The translations under genes were made by a program, and so were the position numbers. DNA of 64,000 nucleotides from Panonychus citri (Eukaryota; Arthropoda; Arachnida; Trombidiformes; Tetranychidae): the NCBI RefSeq assembly GCF_014898815.1, contig NW_026515445.1:1426001-1490000 (forward strand), in the 5' to 3' direction. Positions 33,701 to 43,464 of the stretch are shown here, one piece after another (position 1 is the stretch's first letter; each line of letters begins with the position of its first letter). A model generated the notes under the pieces. It was given only the letters and a program-made list of their open reading frames with translations, was not told the DNA's origin and did no database searches.

Positions 33701-35972
33701 TTATCATATTGGTGTGAAAATGTGAGAGAGAACAGTTAATTTTAATTAACTTACTTCGGCTTCCATTTCTTCAAGTTTCTGTTCTTTGGCCTTGACTTTA
33801 GTTTCAAAAACATGATCCATTTCTTGTTCGAGCTTCTTTAATCTCGCTTCTTCTGTTTTTCGCTCTCCTTCCATATGAGCCATTGGATTTCTAAAGTTAA
33901 GACCAGAAAAAAAAACGATTGAAATTTCACATTATTGTTTGACTCACAACAGAAAACTAAGTTCAGGTAATTAACCGGATGCTTTCAACCGGATATCAAT
34001 TTCCGCATGATTATTACTAAACATGGAAAATGATTAGTTCATCAATGGAAAAGTATCTATCATGATGGATCAACTATAAACAGTTAGACTGGTAATTGTT
34101 TCCATTAGTTTATAACAAAACGTTCAAATCATAGAATCACATTAAACAATTTTCATTATATTTTCGTATCAGATGATAAATATAATCATATTTAATGGAT
34201 TTGACTTATGGTTATCATTGATCATCAATATTCATGATAAAGTTACCTTGACAATTGAGTAGATAAATATTATTTAACCAAAAATATGAAATTAATCGTT
34301 GAAAGAACTAAAGTTAAAGCTACCAAGTAAATTAAACACAATAAATGTATAAAACTAACTAATCAAGTATTGGTTTCAATAAATTGATCGAGTAAATTTC
34401 AAGTGTAACATGAGAAATGAGAAGCTTAAAGTTTCTGGAAATTAGAGTTGAAGACTGAATAGCAAATCAGTGAATGTAATTCGGAATCCTGAGATAACAA
34501 TAGTTAATTGTTGAGTAATAAACTAATTAAACACAATAGTGATAATGGTAATCACTTACACATTATTTTCCGTGACAGATTTTTCAGAAGAATTGATTCC
34601 AGATAATTTTCGGCATCGATAGTTTTCGTAGTGAACATTATTAGTTGTATCCACCAGATCAAGCATGAAGTATTTAATAAGCATCAGTCGCAGCGCAGTA
34701 AAGTCGTAATGGTCCAAGTTATCAACTATAAAATTAATAAATAGAAAATATGAGTTAATCATGAAAGTCTAAGAGAACATAATTAAAATTACTTTCAATT
34801 GTTCCCCATGGATATTTTCTTGCTCTTTTTCTCTCTCCGCCAACTTCTATCACGTAATTACTTCCACATACTGCAAATGGTACTCGAGATTTTAATTGTT
34901 TCAATAATTTAGCGTCATCTTCGTCATCACAGTCTGGAAACTCATAGATTTTTATATTGTGCTGAGCGATTTGGCTTAAGATCTAATAAAGGCGAAAAAT
35001 TGAGTAGAGAAGCAAAGATTATTTTCTGATCAGAAATTCAGAATGTTAAATTGTGATTGTTACATTTTTCTTCATTTGTTGACATTCATCGACCGTCAAA
35101 GTATCGGCTTTGGCAATAATTGGTATAATGTTCACTTTATCTTGTAGATTCTTCATGAATTCCAAGTCAATTGCTCGCAATGTTACACGAGGCAAAATGA
35201 AGTATAAACAACAATGAACACGATTATCAGGAATATGAGTTCGATAAAGTTGCGCTTCTGCATTTAAATATTCCTCATATCGATTCTCAATATATTCACT
35301 AATTTTCTGCCATGAATTCGTATTGTCAAGTGAATCACCAAATCCAGGAGTGTCAACAATCGTCAAAGATAAATTGACATTTTTCTCCTTTAAATTTACT
35401 TTGGTTGCATTAACTTCAACTGTTTTAGCGAGACGCTTAGATGGTCCAGGAAATTCATCGGAATAAATGTCAGTTAAAAACATCGAATTGACCAGAGTTG
35501 ATTTTCCCAATTCAGATTCTCCTGTTATAATTGATGAAAAAAATTAGTAAAACTAATGCAAAAAATTCTGTTTGAACAAATATGGTAATTTAATTTTCAA
35601 CTCATCCAATCAAATTACAATTCAATTAGCGAGTTGATTTGACAGAAAATTAGGTGGGCAAAACAATTAGCCAAATCAAACTGTTTTTCTTAATCTCTCT
35701 CTCTCTCTCTCATTTTCTCACAAAGGATCTCCTATGAAACTCCTACACCTTTTTACTGAAATGTTTGCAATAGACATAAAAAATGAACGAAATAATATCT
35801 TACCAACAACCATGAGCGAAAATTCAAATCCCTTTTTGATGGTTTTCCGGTGAATTTGATTGGGCAAATCACTGAAACCGACATTTTTGTCCAAATCTTT
35901 GGGCATTAAAAATTTATCTCCAAGATCGATAGATGAGCCTCTGGAACGAGACAATTCAGTGACAGTAGCCAT
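27750..35972 (-). CDS. pnut: Septin, SEPT7/Peanut group, 442 aa
   Basis: GTP-binding filament protein of the septin cytoskeleton (cytokinesis ring, cortex); the SEPT7/Peanut group forms hetero-oligomers with SEPT2- and SEPT6-type subunits. Seven exons: 35972-35804, 35521-35064, 34982-34793, 34725-34560, 33890-33755, 28032-27872, 27798-27750; all phases match. Landmarks: GFSDLPNQIHRKTIKKGFEF (SEPT7-type N-terminus), P-loop GESELGKST, G3 DTPGFGD, G4 AKADT, KIYEFPDCDDED, septin unique element RARKYPWGTIEIDNLDHYDF, NNVHYENYR, and a coiled coil from NPMAHMEGERKTEEARLKKL to the end KKKEKKRLF. Oddities: the P-loop has Glu where SEPT7 has Gly (GESGLGKS), and the SGHGLK loop after FIAP is replaced by a shorter RVTLR. 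Intron 5 is 5.7 kb because it holds an LTR retrotransposon; intron 1 has (CT)8 at 35695-35710. Confidence 0.93.
28157..28824 (+). repeat. 5' LTR, 668 bp
   Basis: Starts TGTAATGATAG and ends ATAGTTATTACA. It matches 32955-33597 nearly base for base apart from small deletions in the downstream copy. It contains the hairpin tandem array. The sequence right after it (AGTCGACAGGATAAAG) does not begin with TGG, so no ordinary tRNA-3'-end primer site is evident. Confidence 0.93.
28199..28545 (+). repeat. Six ~62-bp tandem hairpin units in the LTR
   Basis: Units start at 28199, 28262, 28324, 28386, 28448 and 28510. Each has arms like CATTAATATTC / GAATATTAATG around a 6-nt loop (GTTCTT or ACTCTT), then a conserved GCCTATTGGTTTGGGTATYG. 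Unit 2 has both arms changed together (CACTAATATTC / GAATATTAGTG). Units 3 and 4 differ by changes that would leave G-U pairs in RNA. Confidence 0.85.
28983..29933 (+). CDS. Retrotransposon Gag, 316 aa
   Basis: Intact frame starting 158 bp after the 5' LTR. The central region (YNWSDEDIVELLNEYLDGDA, LINRFGI, VTEYFEEKRRLANLS) is typical of Ty3/gypsy retrotransposon Gag capsid. Near residue 242 a knuckle-like CWICANAGKPNQMHWKEDC has C-x2-C and H-x4-C, but 9-10 residues between the second Cys and the His instead of the usual 4. The C-terminus is Gln/His-rich. The pol frames follow in a different register. Confidence 0.8.
   Translation: MLSGDEQPSTSHSEFYSVSSSPQFQLSPNNIIDSSQPLAHPQVHKPRLHIFDGAKKNVTIENWCKMYESAAKRYNWSDEDIVELLNEYLDGDALNFYLYEKDNCDWVNIKSKLINRFGIKAIEPLEECVRLKLHHKKNVTEYFEEKRRLANLSLLSESQAVILMIEGLSDQFRNCFLGHRINTYDQFFAIAKAAENHLPTHSHNQGKLNRNQGNRFQYHTNYKVNHAENKQFVKRPPKSACWICANAGKPNQMHWKEDCPIKKERQQNHQQQSHQHYHQPHQLHQSNQQRTINYVDQASNSVLDDQQNDSQGVHLN
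29934..32900 (+). pseudogene. Broken Pol of the retrotransposon (PR-RT-RH-INT)
   Basis: Fragments in changing frames. A protease-like segment has DPGS at about 30011. The RT covers about 30500-31210, with its catalytic YMDD at 30956-30967; a frame break and stop lie near 30811. RNase H includes ETDAS near 31390. The integrase zinc region (SNCKPCQLGK near 32041) and core (VAVDT) run to about 32260; its C-terminal part is at 32425-32810. At least six frame breaks or stops interrupt it. I describe the pieces only. Confidence 0.85.
32941..32954 (+). other. Polypurine tract of the retrotransposon
   Basis: The purine run AAGGGTGGGGA ends directly at the TG of the 3' LTR, the position expected for plus-strand priming. 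Confidence 0.6.
32955..33597 (+). repeat. 3' LTR, 643 bp
   Basis: Same ends and same six hairpin units as the 5' LTR. It differs mostly by short deletions (for example in the TGTAAGTTACC segment of units 2 and 5 and the start of unit 4) rather than substitutions. Confidence 0.93.
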
Positions 35973-36834
35973 TGATTAGAGAACAAAAAGTGAAATCAAA
36001 ATAACATCTAATAGAATAAAATTATTGTGTTCAATAAATATTTCGATAGTCGCAGACTACACCTCCAATTTAATTATGATCGAAGAAGAAGAAAAAACAA
36101 AAGAATAGCGAAATCACAAGATTAACATTTCAAAGAGATAGAGAAGCTTAACACAACAATTTAAAAGAGAAAATCTTGTAAAAGAATCACTTAAAAGGAA
36201 CCAATTTGACAGGAACCATTAGATGAAATAAACAGAAATAACTGATTCCTGAAAACATGAAAATGATTGAAAACCAAGAAAAAAAATCACATAACTGATT
36301 TAAAATCATTTGAACAGATAAGTAGGGTAACCATAGTGACGAACTCAATGTGGCGCTTGATTCGATTAATCGATTATCGATATTCTCTCAATGTTGAGTC
36401 AATAATATTGACACTTTGCTCTCAAATTGATGAAAATTAAACATCTAATTAATTAATTGTTATCAGTCTTTTACTCATTTTCTCCTTTTAATTGTTGTAA
36501 TTTTCCAATCTACGAATCGAAGGCGGTTTTTCCTCACCTGTTTCAATTTCTCTGTTGTTTCCTGTAAACGTGAATCAGATTTTTCTTTTTTTTTGTCATC
36601 GTGAGAAAAATTTTAATCAAGAATTTAATTAGTGGTTGAAATTTTGATTCGTTTTGGTTTTGCCTTGGATTTCATTCATTTTTCGAAAGGCCTGGTGGTG
36701 TCTGATTAGTTGGGTCTATTGTAGAAGACATCGTTTACTTACCAATTGATTTGAAATCCTTTTTTTATTGGTACCATTTATTGGAACCTATTTACCTGTT
36801 AATTGTGTTGTTTACCTGTTAAATTAAAGCCAAA
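35973..36834. other. Divergent promoter region, septin (-) and WASHC3-like (+)
   Basis: 862 bp between the two start codons. AT-rich with no further ORF; the + side becomes pyrimidine-rich near 36480-36600. Confidence 0.45.
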
Positions 36835-37188
36835 ATGTCTCTGAGTATTTCCCAAATCAAGACTAATCATTTAGACTTAAATAAGGTTAAATCGATTGAA
36901 AAGAATCGGTTGATTGCTTTTATGAATCAATTTATCATTTCATTTCTTCACCAATGCAATGAATTCAATTATACTGTAGATTCAAGGCTGATGGACATCA
37001 ACAGAAAATTAAATACATGTGAATCAAATTTAATCATTTTGGAATCAAAATTAACATCGGTCTCTGGATTATCTGGTAATTCAAACATCGCATCCACATC
37101 TCATGCCAATTCTACTGTAAATGAAACTGATAACATTTCAGCTGATATTCCGGTTGATGAAATTAATAACAGTTCTGATGGAAATTAA
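36835..37188 (+). CDS. WASHC3: WASH complex subunit 3 (CCDC53)-like, short, 117 aa
   Basis: WASHC3 is a small coiled-coil subunit of the WASH complex, which activates Arp2/3 on endosomes. The single-exon frame reads LDLNKVKSIEKNRLIAFMNQ then FIISFLHQCNEFN, matching the family's DLTKVPAIQQKRTVAFLNQF and VQFLNRF. LIILESKLTSVSGL matches the family's LNILDAKLSSIPGL. The tail is Ser/Asn-rich and ends NSSDGN. The usual C-terminal segment (a conserved Y-x-KMVxVGVP block in homologues) is absent. Only 117 bp separate this stop from that of the convergent Smu1, leaving little room for another exon. Either the subunit is naturally short here or the C-terminus has been lost. Confidence 0.78.
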   Translation: MSLSISQIKTNHLDLNKVKSIEKNRLIAFMNQFIISFLHQCNEFNYTVDSRLMDINRKLNTCESNLIILESKLTSVSGLSGNSNIASTSHANSTVNETDNISADIPVDEINNSSDGN

Positions 37189-37305
37189 TTCAAAAAATTC
37201 CTTGTTAATTAGAATAGCAATCAAGTTTTTATACTTTTATAATCTTATCAAATGTGATTATTTGTTTCATCGAAAGTCAAGTTTGTACAAAATTGGGCAT
37301 TAAAG

Positions 37306-39005
37306 TTATGATTTCCAAAGTTTCAAAAAACCATCTTCACTGTAAGTGGCAATTAAATTTCTGTGAGGATGATGAGACAATCCGATGACAACATTTTTGT
37401 GAACATCCAAAGTTTTTTCGAGTTTCCCTGAGGCCATAGAGAAACAGTAAAGAAGATAATCCTCTCCAATAGCGTAAACCCATTCGCCTTTGGGGGAGAT
37501 TGAAGCCGCTACGAAATCACCGTTTTCGCTTTTATTGGAACTAAAAGTTTTGACAATCTAAAGGAACGATAATTGAAAGTATTAGTTTAAATATCTCGAA
37601 TTGAGTCAACAAGAAATTCATTCTTGAAGATGAAAGGTCTTGAGACTTACCTTTCCTTGAGAGTTCATCACAACAAGAGTGTTGCTATGAGTGCAAATCA
37701 GTAAATTGTCAGGATTTTGAGGGACAATGGCAACACTATTGACGGTGATATCTAAATTGGAGGCTCCTGAAAGCGCTGCCGCTTTGAAGGATGAAATACA
37801 TTCCGTTGTTTTGAGACTCCAAATTCTGACTGATCCGTCGGACGAAGCTGAGATGAGGTGATGTCCATCATATGAGTAAATTACTTGATTAACAAAAGAT
37901 GCATGTCCACGAAATTCCTTCAACAATTTTCCTGATTTGATTCCGTGAATTCTTATGGTACAATCATGACTACTTGATAGGACTTGAGATGAATCCTTTG
38001 AGAAGTTGACACAGGTCACACTCTTAGTATGAGCATTCTCAAAACGTCTTAAACACTGCCCACTAAGAATCTTCCATACTTTAATTTTACCATCTTTGGA
38101 ACCAGAAGCGAGCATTTCAGAATCACGACTAAATGCTAAACATAAAACCGCATCTTTCATCATCATAAAATTTTCTTGTGCCTGATATTTCAGATCTTTG
38201 CGAATTCGACCGGTTGTGAAGTTCCAAACCTCAATGAATCCATCTGCAGTTCCGGTGATCAGGAATTGACCGTCCGGAGAAAACTGAGCACATTCAACTC
38301 GCGGTCCACCAAATTTAATGGACTTCGACAGCTGACTTGGAGGTGCTTCTTCCTCTTGCTCTTTGATCTGAGCTTTTCCTCTGAACAAATCGATAGATGT
38401 TCCTGGCGGTAATAGCCCTTGATGCTGTTGCCATTTCAGAGCTTGACCTGAATTGGAAGAAATCAGATTTGTTATTTAGTGTTGATTAAATGATTTTTTG
38501 TCAACTCACCAAGTAGAGCTAAAAGTCTGGAAGGAGCGACAACAGAAACTTCTTTGGATAGAGACTGAGCTATGTGATTTCGTCTCTTTTCCTTAGAATT
38601 TCCTTCAGGATAAGCTTCTTTGGGATCAAAATAATTTCTAGTGAGTAAATTCTCTAAATTAATGTATCTCTCAGGATTTTCGTGTTTCAATTTGACCATA
38701 GTATCTGTTTGTCGTAATAAACTTCGAGCCGCTCCAAGCTCTCTTGCTTCAATAAGCTCAATCACAATTTGCTCAAATAGATCGATTAACTTTTTATCAG
38801 GCAATTTGAGACTTTGTACCACTTTTAATACAACATCCCAGTGACCAGATTGGATATCGTTCACGAAACTCTCAGTTGATTCAACGGTATTTAAAGTAAT
38901 AGAAGTTTCCTCTTGAAGTGCAGTCAAAGTCCGTTGGAGATTATTTTCTTTTAAATATTGTTCAATTAGTCTGATTACATCAGCAGATTCTATTTCTATA
39001 GACAT
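37306..39005 (-). CDS. Smu1: SMU1 spliceosomal WD40 protein, 514 aa
   Basis: SMU1 works with RED/IK in the spliceosomal B complex and affects alternative splicing. Exons 39005-38510, 38447-37651 and 37557-37306 join in phase and give a length almost equal to the human protein (513 aa). The N-terminal LisH (DVIRLIEQYLKENNLQRTL, residues about 9-38) is followed by CTLH (SGHWDVVLKVVQSLKL). The linker SRLLALLGQALKWQQHQGLL and LPPGTSIDLFRGKA are diagnostic of SMU1. The WD40 propeller covers about 205-514 (GFIEVWNFTTGRIRKDLKYQ, GKIKVWKILSGQCLRRF, LIATYSEDGFLKLWKS). It diverges from Pex16 across 1 kb. Confidence 0.96.
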
Positions 39006-40025
39006 AATAGAAAACCTTCTTGTGTCTAAGAATCAATGCAAGTTAAAATAAAAAAAGAAAGAAAATAGAATCAGTGACAATCGAGCCAAAAGAAACAATC
39101 AAAATAAAAGATTTTAAGAAACTTACCAAATGAATTCAAAGAAAATTAGTGATTTCACAAAAAGAAACTTGTGTGACAGTACAGATCGATAAACAAGAGA
39201 TCTAAACAATCAAGATAAAATCAGTGTTACAAACCCTAAAGACCAATTAACCTTATGGGTAATTAAAACGAACCAATTTAATAGAAAATGAAAAATTTAA
39301 ACTTAAAGAAAAATTTTTTCTAAAAAGTGTAAACAAAGATCAATTTGATCTAAAAAGATATCGATTGGATTCGAAAAAAGATCCGATCCGATTCTCTTTC
39401 CCTCTCCTAGCGACATCTATGATCTCAGCTGTTTTCTTAAGTTTGTTGATCAAATATCGAGAAAAATTAATAAACTTTTCTCACTAATAATTGTACAACT
39501 TTATCTTTTATCCTCATTTAATAATCTGTCAAGTTCATCTGGTCAATTGAATTGTAGAATTTAAAAAATAGTCTCGATCAGACTATTTCAATTAGAATGT
39601 TGTGTTACGACCATTAGCCTTTATTGTCTTCGCTTCATTTTCTTAGCTCATTAGTCTGATTTTCACTTTGTCTTCATCATAACCTGTCAATCCACATTTT
39701 CAACGTAAGGAAATAAAATGGTGATGGTGGTGATTTCTCATTGTATTTAATTGGTTCCATTTTCCTTGTGTGATTGTAGGTTCTTCACACAACTAATCTA
39801 GCCTACTACTGCTAATTTCGTCTTTCATCTTCATTTTCATCAACTAATAAGTTTGTCTGTGATCTTTGATTAGCTTTTGCTTTTCTCATTGACTTGTGTG
39901 AATTTGGATAATTTCAATCAACCATTTGGGGTTATAATTATCAACATTCAATTTTTACTTTTTTGTTGTGTCTTAATTGATTGCTGATTCTTGTTTCATC
40001 TTGATACAAATTTTCCTCGATTACT
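39006..40025. other. Divergent promoter region, Smu1 (-) and Pex16 (+)
   Basis: 1.0 kb between the start codons; no ORF. It may hold 5' UTR exons, but none can be assigned. Confidence 0.45.
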
Positions 40026-41340
40026 ATGCCGGTTACTTTGACTATTAGATATCTAGACAAATACAAATCGATTATCAAAGAGAATCCATTAATTGCTACT
40101 GAGATTGAGAATGTCTTGAGATGGGTTAGTTATCTGGTTTCAGGTGAGATTCAATTTTCTTTATGTTGCTTATCTGATTACGAATCAATCAAATCAATTT
40201 ATTCTTATTTTGACTGTTTGTTTTCATATTCTCTTTTTAGGTCGATTCAATAATTCCAATATAATCTCCGAGTTGGTTTACACATCCTCTTCTTTACTAC
40301 AAATATGCAATGATATTCTACTTAGAAGAGCATTCAATTGGAAATCAAATTTTGTAAGTGATGTCAACGTTATTCTGTCTTCTTTTACTAATGATTTTCT
40401 TTTCTTTTCTTCTCTTCTCAGAGCGATGTGGTGGAAAGATTGAAAATCTTTGTTACTGTCATCGAATACACTCAAGTTTTCTTCGAAATAAGTGCAAAGA
40501 AATTAGCTGGTGAAGCTGGAAAATGGATCATAATCTCTGTTATTCAAATTACCAAGTAGGTCTTGATTTTTGTTCCACATTCACTCAAGATATTTATCGA
40601 TTCTATGAACTTTTAATAATCATCTGACTCTCGATTTCAGGGCTGTGGTCAAGTTGATTCTCTTATTCAAATACAATACTGGACTCCAGCGTCAAATTGC
40701 TTTCATGCCTTTGGATAGACAGAGAGATGTTCCAACCAGAGGCCTTAACCCTCCTACAGTTGAAACTGAGCCTTCTCCTGATCAATCAGGTAATCAACCC
40801 AATGGACAGTCAATTGTCACCCTACCTCGATCAGGGCGAGTGATTCGCACCTTGGACAATGCTCCTCCGCGTCAGAAAAGGACTTGGCGTCTTCCAACTG
40901 AAACAACTTTAATCAATCAAATTCTTGGTAGAGAAGATAAAAACGCTCCACCAACGGTTCTGAATGATATTCAAAAGTTGGCTGAGGTTCTTCATATCCT
41001 TCGACCTCTTGTTCATCTTTCAACCATGAAAACTTTCGGACCGAATTCATGGACGCCGAGTGTTGTCTCGTTCGGAATGGATGTCACAAGTTTAAGACTA
41101 TTGAACCAACCTCGTAATCTCTGGAATGCCAGTGAAAGATTAGAATTAAATCAAAGATCATTCTCACTATTCCTCTACCTGATGAGATCCCCGTTCTATG
41201 ATAAATACACCAAAGTTAAAATTATCCGAATTTTGACCATTTTATCTGAAAGAATACCTTTATTTGGATCCCTTTTAAAACCTCTCATTCAATATCTACC
41301 TGAATGGCAAAGAACTTATTTCTACGTTTGGAATGCCTAA
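40026..41340 (+). CDS. Pex16: Peroxin-16 (PEX16), 354 aa
   Basis: Integral peroxisomal membrane protein that, with PEX3/PEX19, inserts membrane proteins into peroxisomes. Exons 40026-40143, 40241-40353, 40422-40555 and 40641-41340 join in phases 1, 0 and 2. Family blocks: IATEIENVLRWVSYLVSGRF, NSNIISELVYTSSSLLQICN, QRQIAFMPLDRQRD, LRPLVHLSTMKTFGPNSWTP, SVVSFGMDVTSLRLL, then MRSPFYDKYTK near the C-terminus, ahead of the hydrophobic end. Length fits the family (human 336 aa). A poly(A)-type AATAAA lies at 41632. Confidence 0.95.
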
Positions 41341-41991
41341 TCAAATCAATCTCTTTTGTATTCACCTTAATCCCGTCTTTCGTTCAAAAATCATACCCCT
41401 GTTCCCGTTTCGAGACTCAAGAACTCAATTGAAATAATGTCCACAATTGTCCCGAAAGTCTCAGTGATTTTGTCTCCTTGTTCTCAACTCTTTTTTATTA
41501 TAACTTATTCCAAGTTATCGTAATCATTTAAAATTTATTTCATGGGTAAGGGTTTTCAACAATTTCAATGAAAAAGGTTCTATTTGTATCTCCATCTTCA
41601 GATGATTATCTTAATCATCAAGATAATTGTAAATAAATTAACTATGTAATCTACGTTAACGGTTATTATATAAGAAAGAATTATAAAAATTGGTCCACTT
41701 GAGTCTGACTAGAGTTTCCTATCGATTTGACAAATTGCAATAAACTAAATTCACTAATCAGTCGCTGTTAATTGTTAATCATTCACCTGAAATTTTCTTT
41801 GTCGATTGAAACTTCGATTAATCGATTTATCGATAACCAGAATCAGTTGTGTTTCCATTTGTTTTTAGTCATTTAAACTCCAAAATCGTGGCTGGTGTGT
41901 GGTTTTATTAATCTCCCAAATAGTTGATCTTTCCTTTTGATTCTAATTGTTTGTTATCTTTCAATTAATAGATCTTGAACAATTGATCTAA
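41341..41991. other. Intergenic region Pex16 to thioredoxin
   Basis: 651 bp, containing the Pex16 3' UTR with AATAAA at 41632 and the thioredoxin promoter. Nothing else seen. Confidence 0.45.
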
Positions 41992-42937
41992 ATGTCAGTT
42001 AATTTGGTTCCTCGTCTCGGTTTGTCTCTATCAAAACGACTCATCTCATCAACATCATGTCGATTAGATATCTTCACCATTCAAGACGAAAAGGACTTCA
42101 AATCCAAAGTGATCAACAATAAGAAACCGGTCATTGTTGATTTCTACGCTACGTAAGTAATCAATTAATTGTTCTCTCATTAGTTCAATTGTTCATTCCA
42201 TTCTATTTGTTACGTTATGATGAACAGTTTTATATTCTCTCCATTATGACCATGTTTTCTTTTCTTTTCAATTCTTCTTTTCTATGTCATGTTTCCCTTT
42301 TCTTTGGTCTTCTTTCTGAAGTTGGTGTAATCCATGTAAACAATTAACTCCACGACTGGAAACTGCAATGGCGAATCAATCGGAGAAGATAGATCTTGCA
42401 AAAGTAGATGTTGATAACCATGAGGAACTTGCTGGTCAATACAAAGTAATTCAATCTAATCTTCTTTCATCATATGTTTCAAATCATTTCTTCAATCGTC
42501 ATTTTATTTGTTGATATTGTTGTTTCATTCTTGAGGATCTCTCGTATCTTTTATTACTCTTACATCTTTAATTTGAGGCAATATTTTCAGACATTGATAA
42601 TTTTGTACTTTGATCATTCATCTGATTCTACAAGATAATCTTTTATTGCTCTCACCTTTCATCATAACTGTTTGATAATCAATTTCCGTTATCTATGATA
42701 TTAATCTAATCTTGCGGTTTGTTATTAATAATAACATAAAATGACGATTGTTGTTTGGAATGTTTTGATTAGTTGTTTCCATAGAAATTTACTAACTGAT
42801 TATTTCTTTCTCGTTTTCTTCAGGTCAGTTCAGTCCCTTCAGTATTTGCAATTAAAGATGGAAAAGTCGTAGATTCATTCGTTGGGAACATCGATGACGA
42901 TCAACTTCGTGCCTTTGTTCACAAATTGTCCGAATAG
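41992..42937 (+). CDS. Txn2: Mitochondrial thioredoxin (Trx2-type), 132 aa
   Basis: Disulfide reductase of the mitochondrial matrix, recycled by thioredoxin reductase. Exons 41992-42152, 42322-42445 and 42824-42937 join in phases 2 and 0. The first ~25 residues (VPRLGLSLSKRLISSTSCR) lack acids and alternate basic and hydrophobic residues, like a mitochondrial presequence. PVIVDFYATWCNPCKQLTPR holds the active site, WCNPC (42323-42337), with Asn where the common form is WCGPC. KVDVDNHEELAGQYK, the cis-proline in VSSVPSVF, and FVGNIDDDQL follow. Tail-to-tail with the ankyrin gene; AATAAA near 43320 may end the transcript. Confidence 0.93.
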
Positions 42938-43464
42938 TTAAACACTATCACAATGTTGGTTTTCCTTTGCCCCAACTTTGACAGATCATTTTTTTTTCTT
43001 CTGTGTGATTTAAGCAATTTCCTCAATTTCGATCTAATTGCGAAGCACAATTCCCAACTACTCCATCTAGATAAATTAAATCGATGGCGAATTACCAAAG
43101 AGCAAAAGCCATCACTCACCAATTAATTTAGATTTTTTTGTTTGATAGTTTCCTTTTTTTTGATTTCTCATAATTTCTCATTGTCATCTTCGAAACAACC
43201 GATGATAATAGCATATTGTGAATACACGAATTACTGTAAAGATGAATATTCAGTTAACTATTATTATCATGGTCTTAGTAGTCCAACTGATTAAAATCAA
43301 TATGAAAATAACTGTAAGAAATAAACGTCCTTTATTTAACACTTAATTACAACAGATAAATCGGTTCCATTTCGTTCAAGAAAATTATCAAAAAAATCCA
43401 ACGAATAACATGATCACAATTACTTTTTACAACTTTTTGTTTTCGAAAAAAAAATGAAAAACAA
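42938..43464. other. Convergent 3' regions (thioredoxin / ankyrin protein)
   Basis: About 530 bp of 3' UTR sequence. The ORF at 42919-43122 on the - strand is a chance frame. Confidence 0.45.

Noticed and set aside
34556..34762. Separate 68-aa - strand protein
   Set aside because: It is septin exon 4 plus intron sequence.
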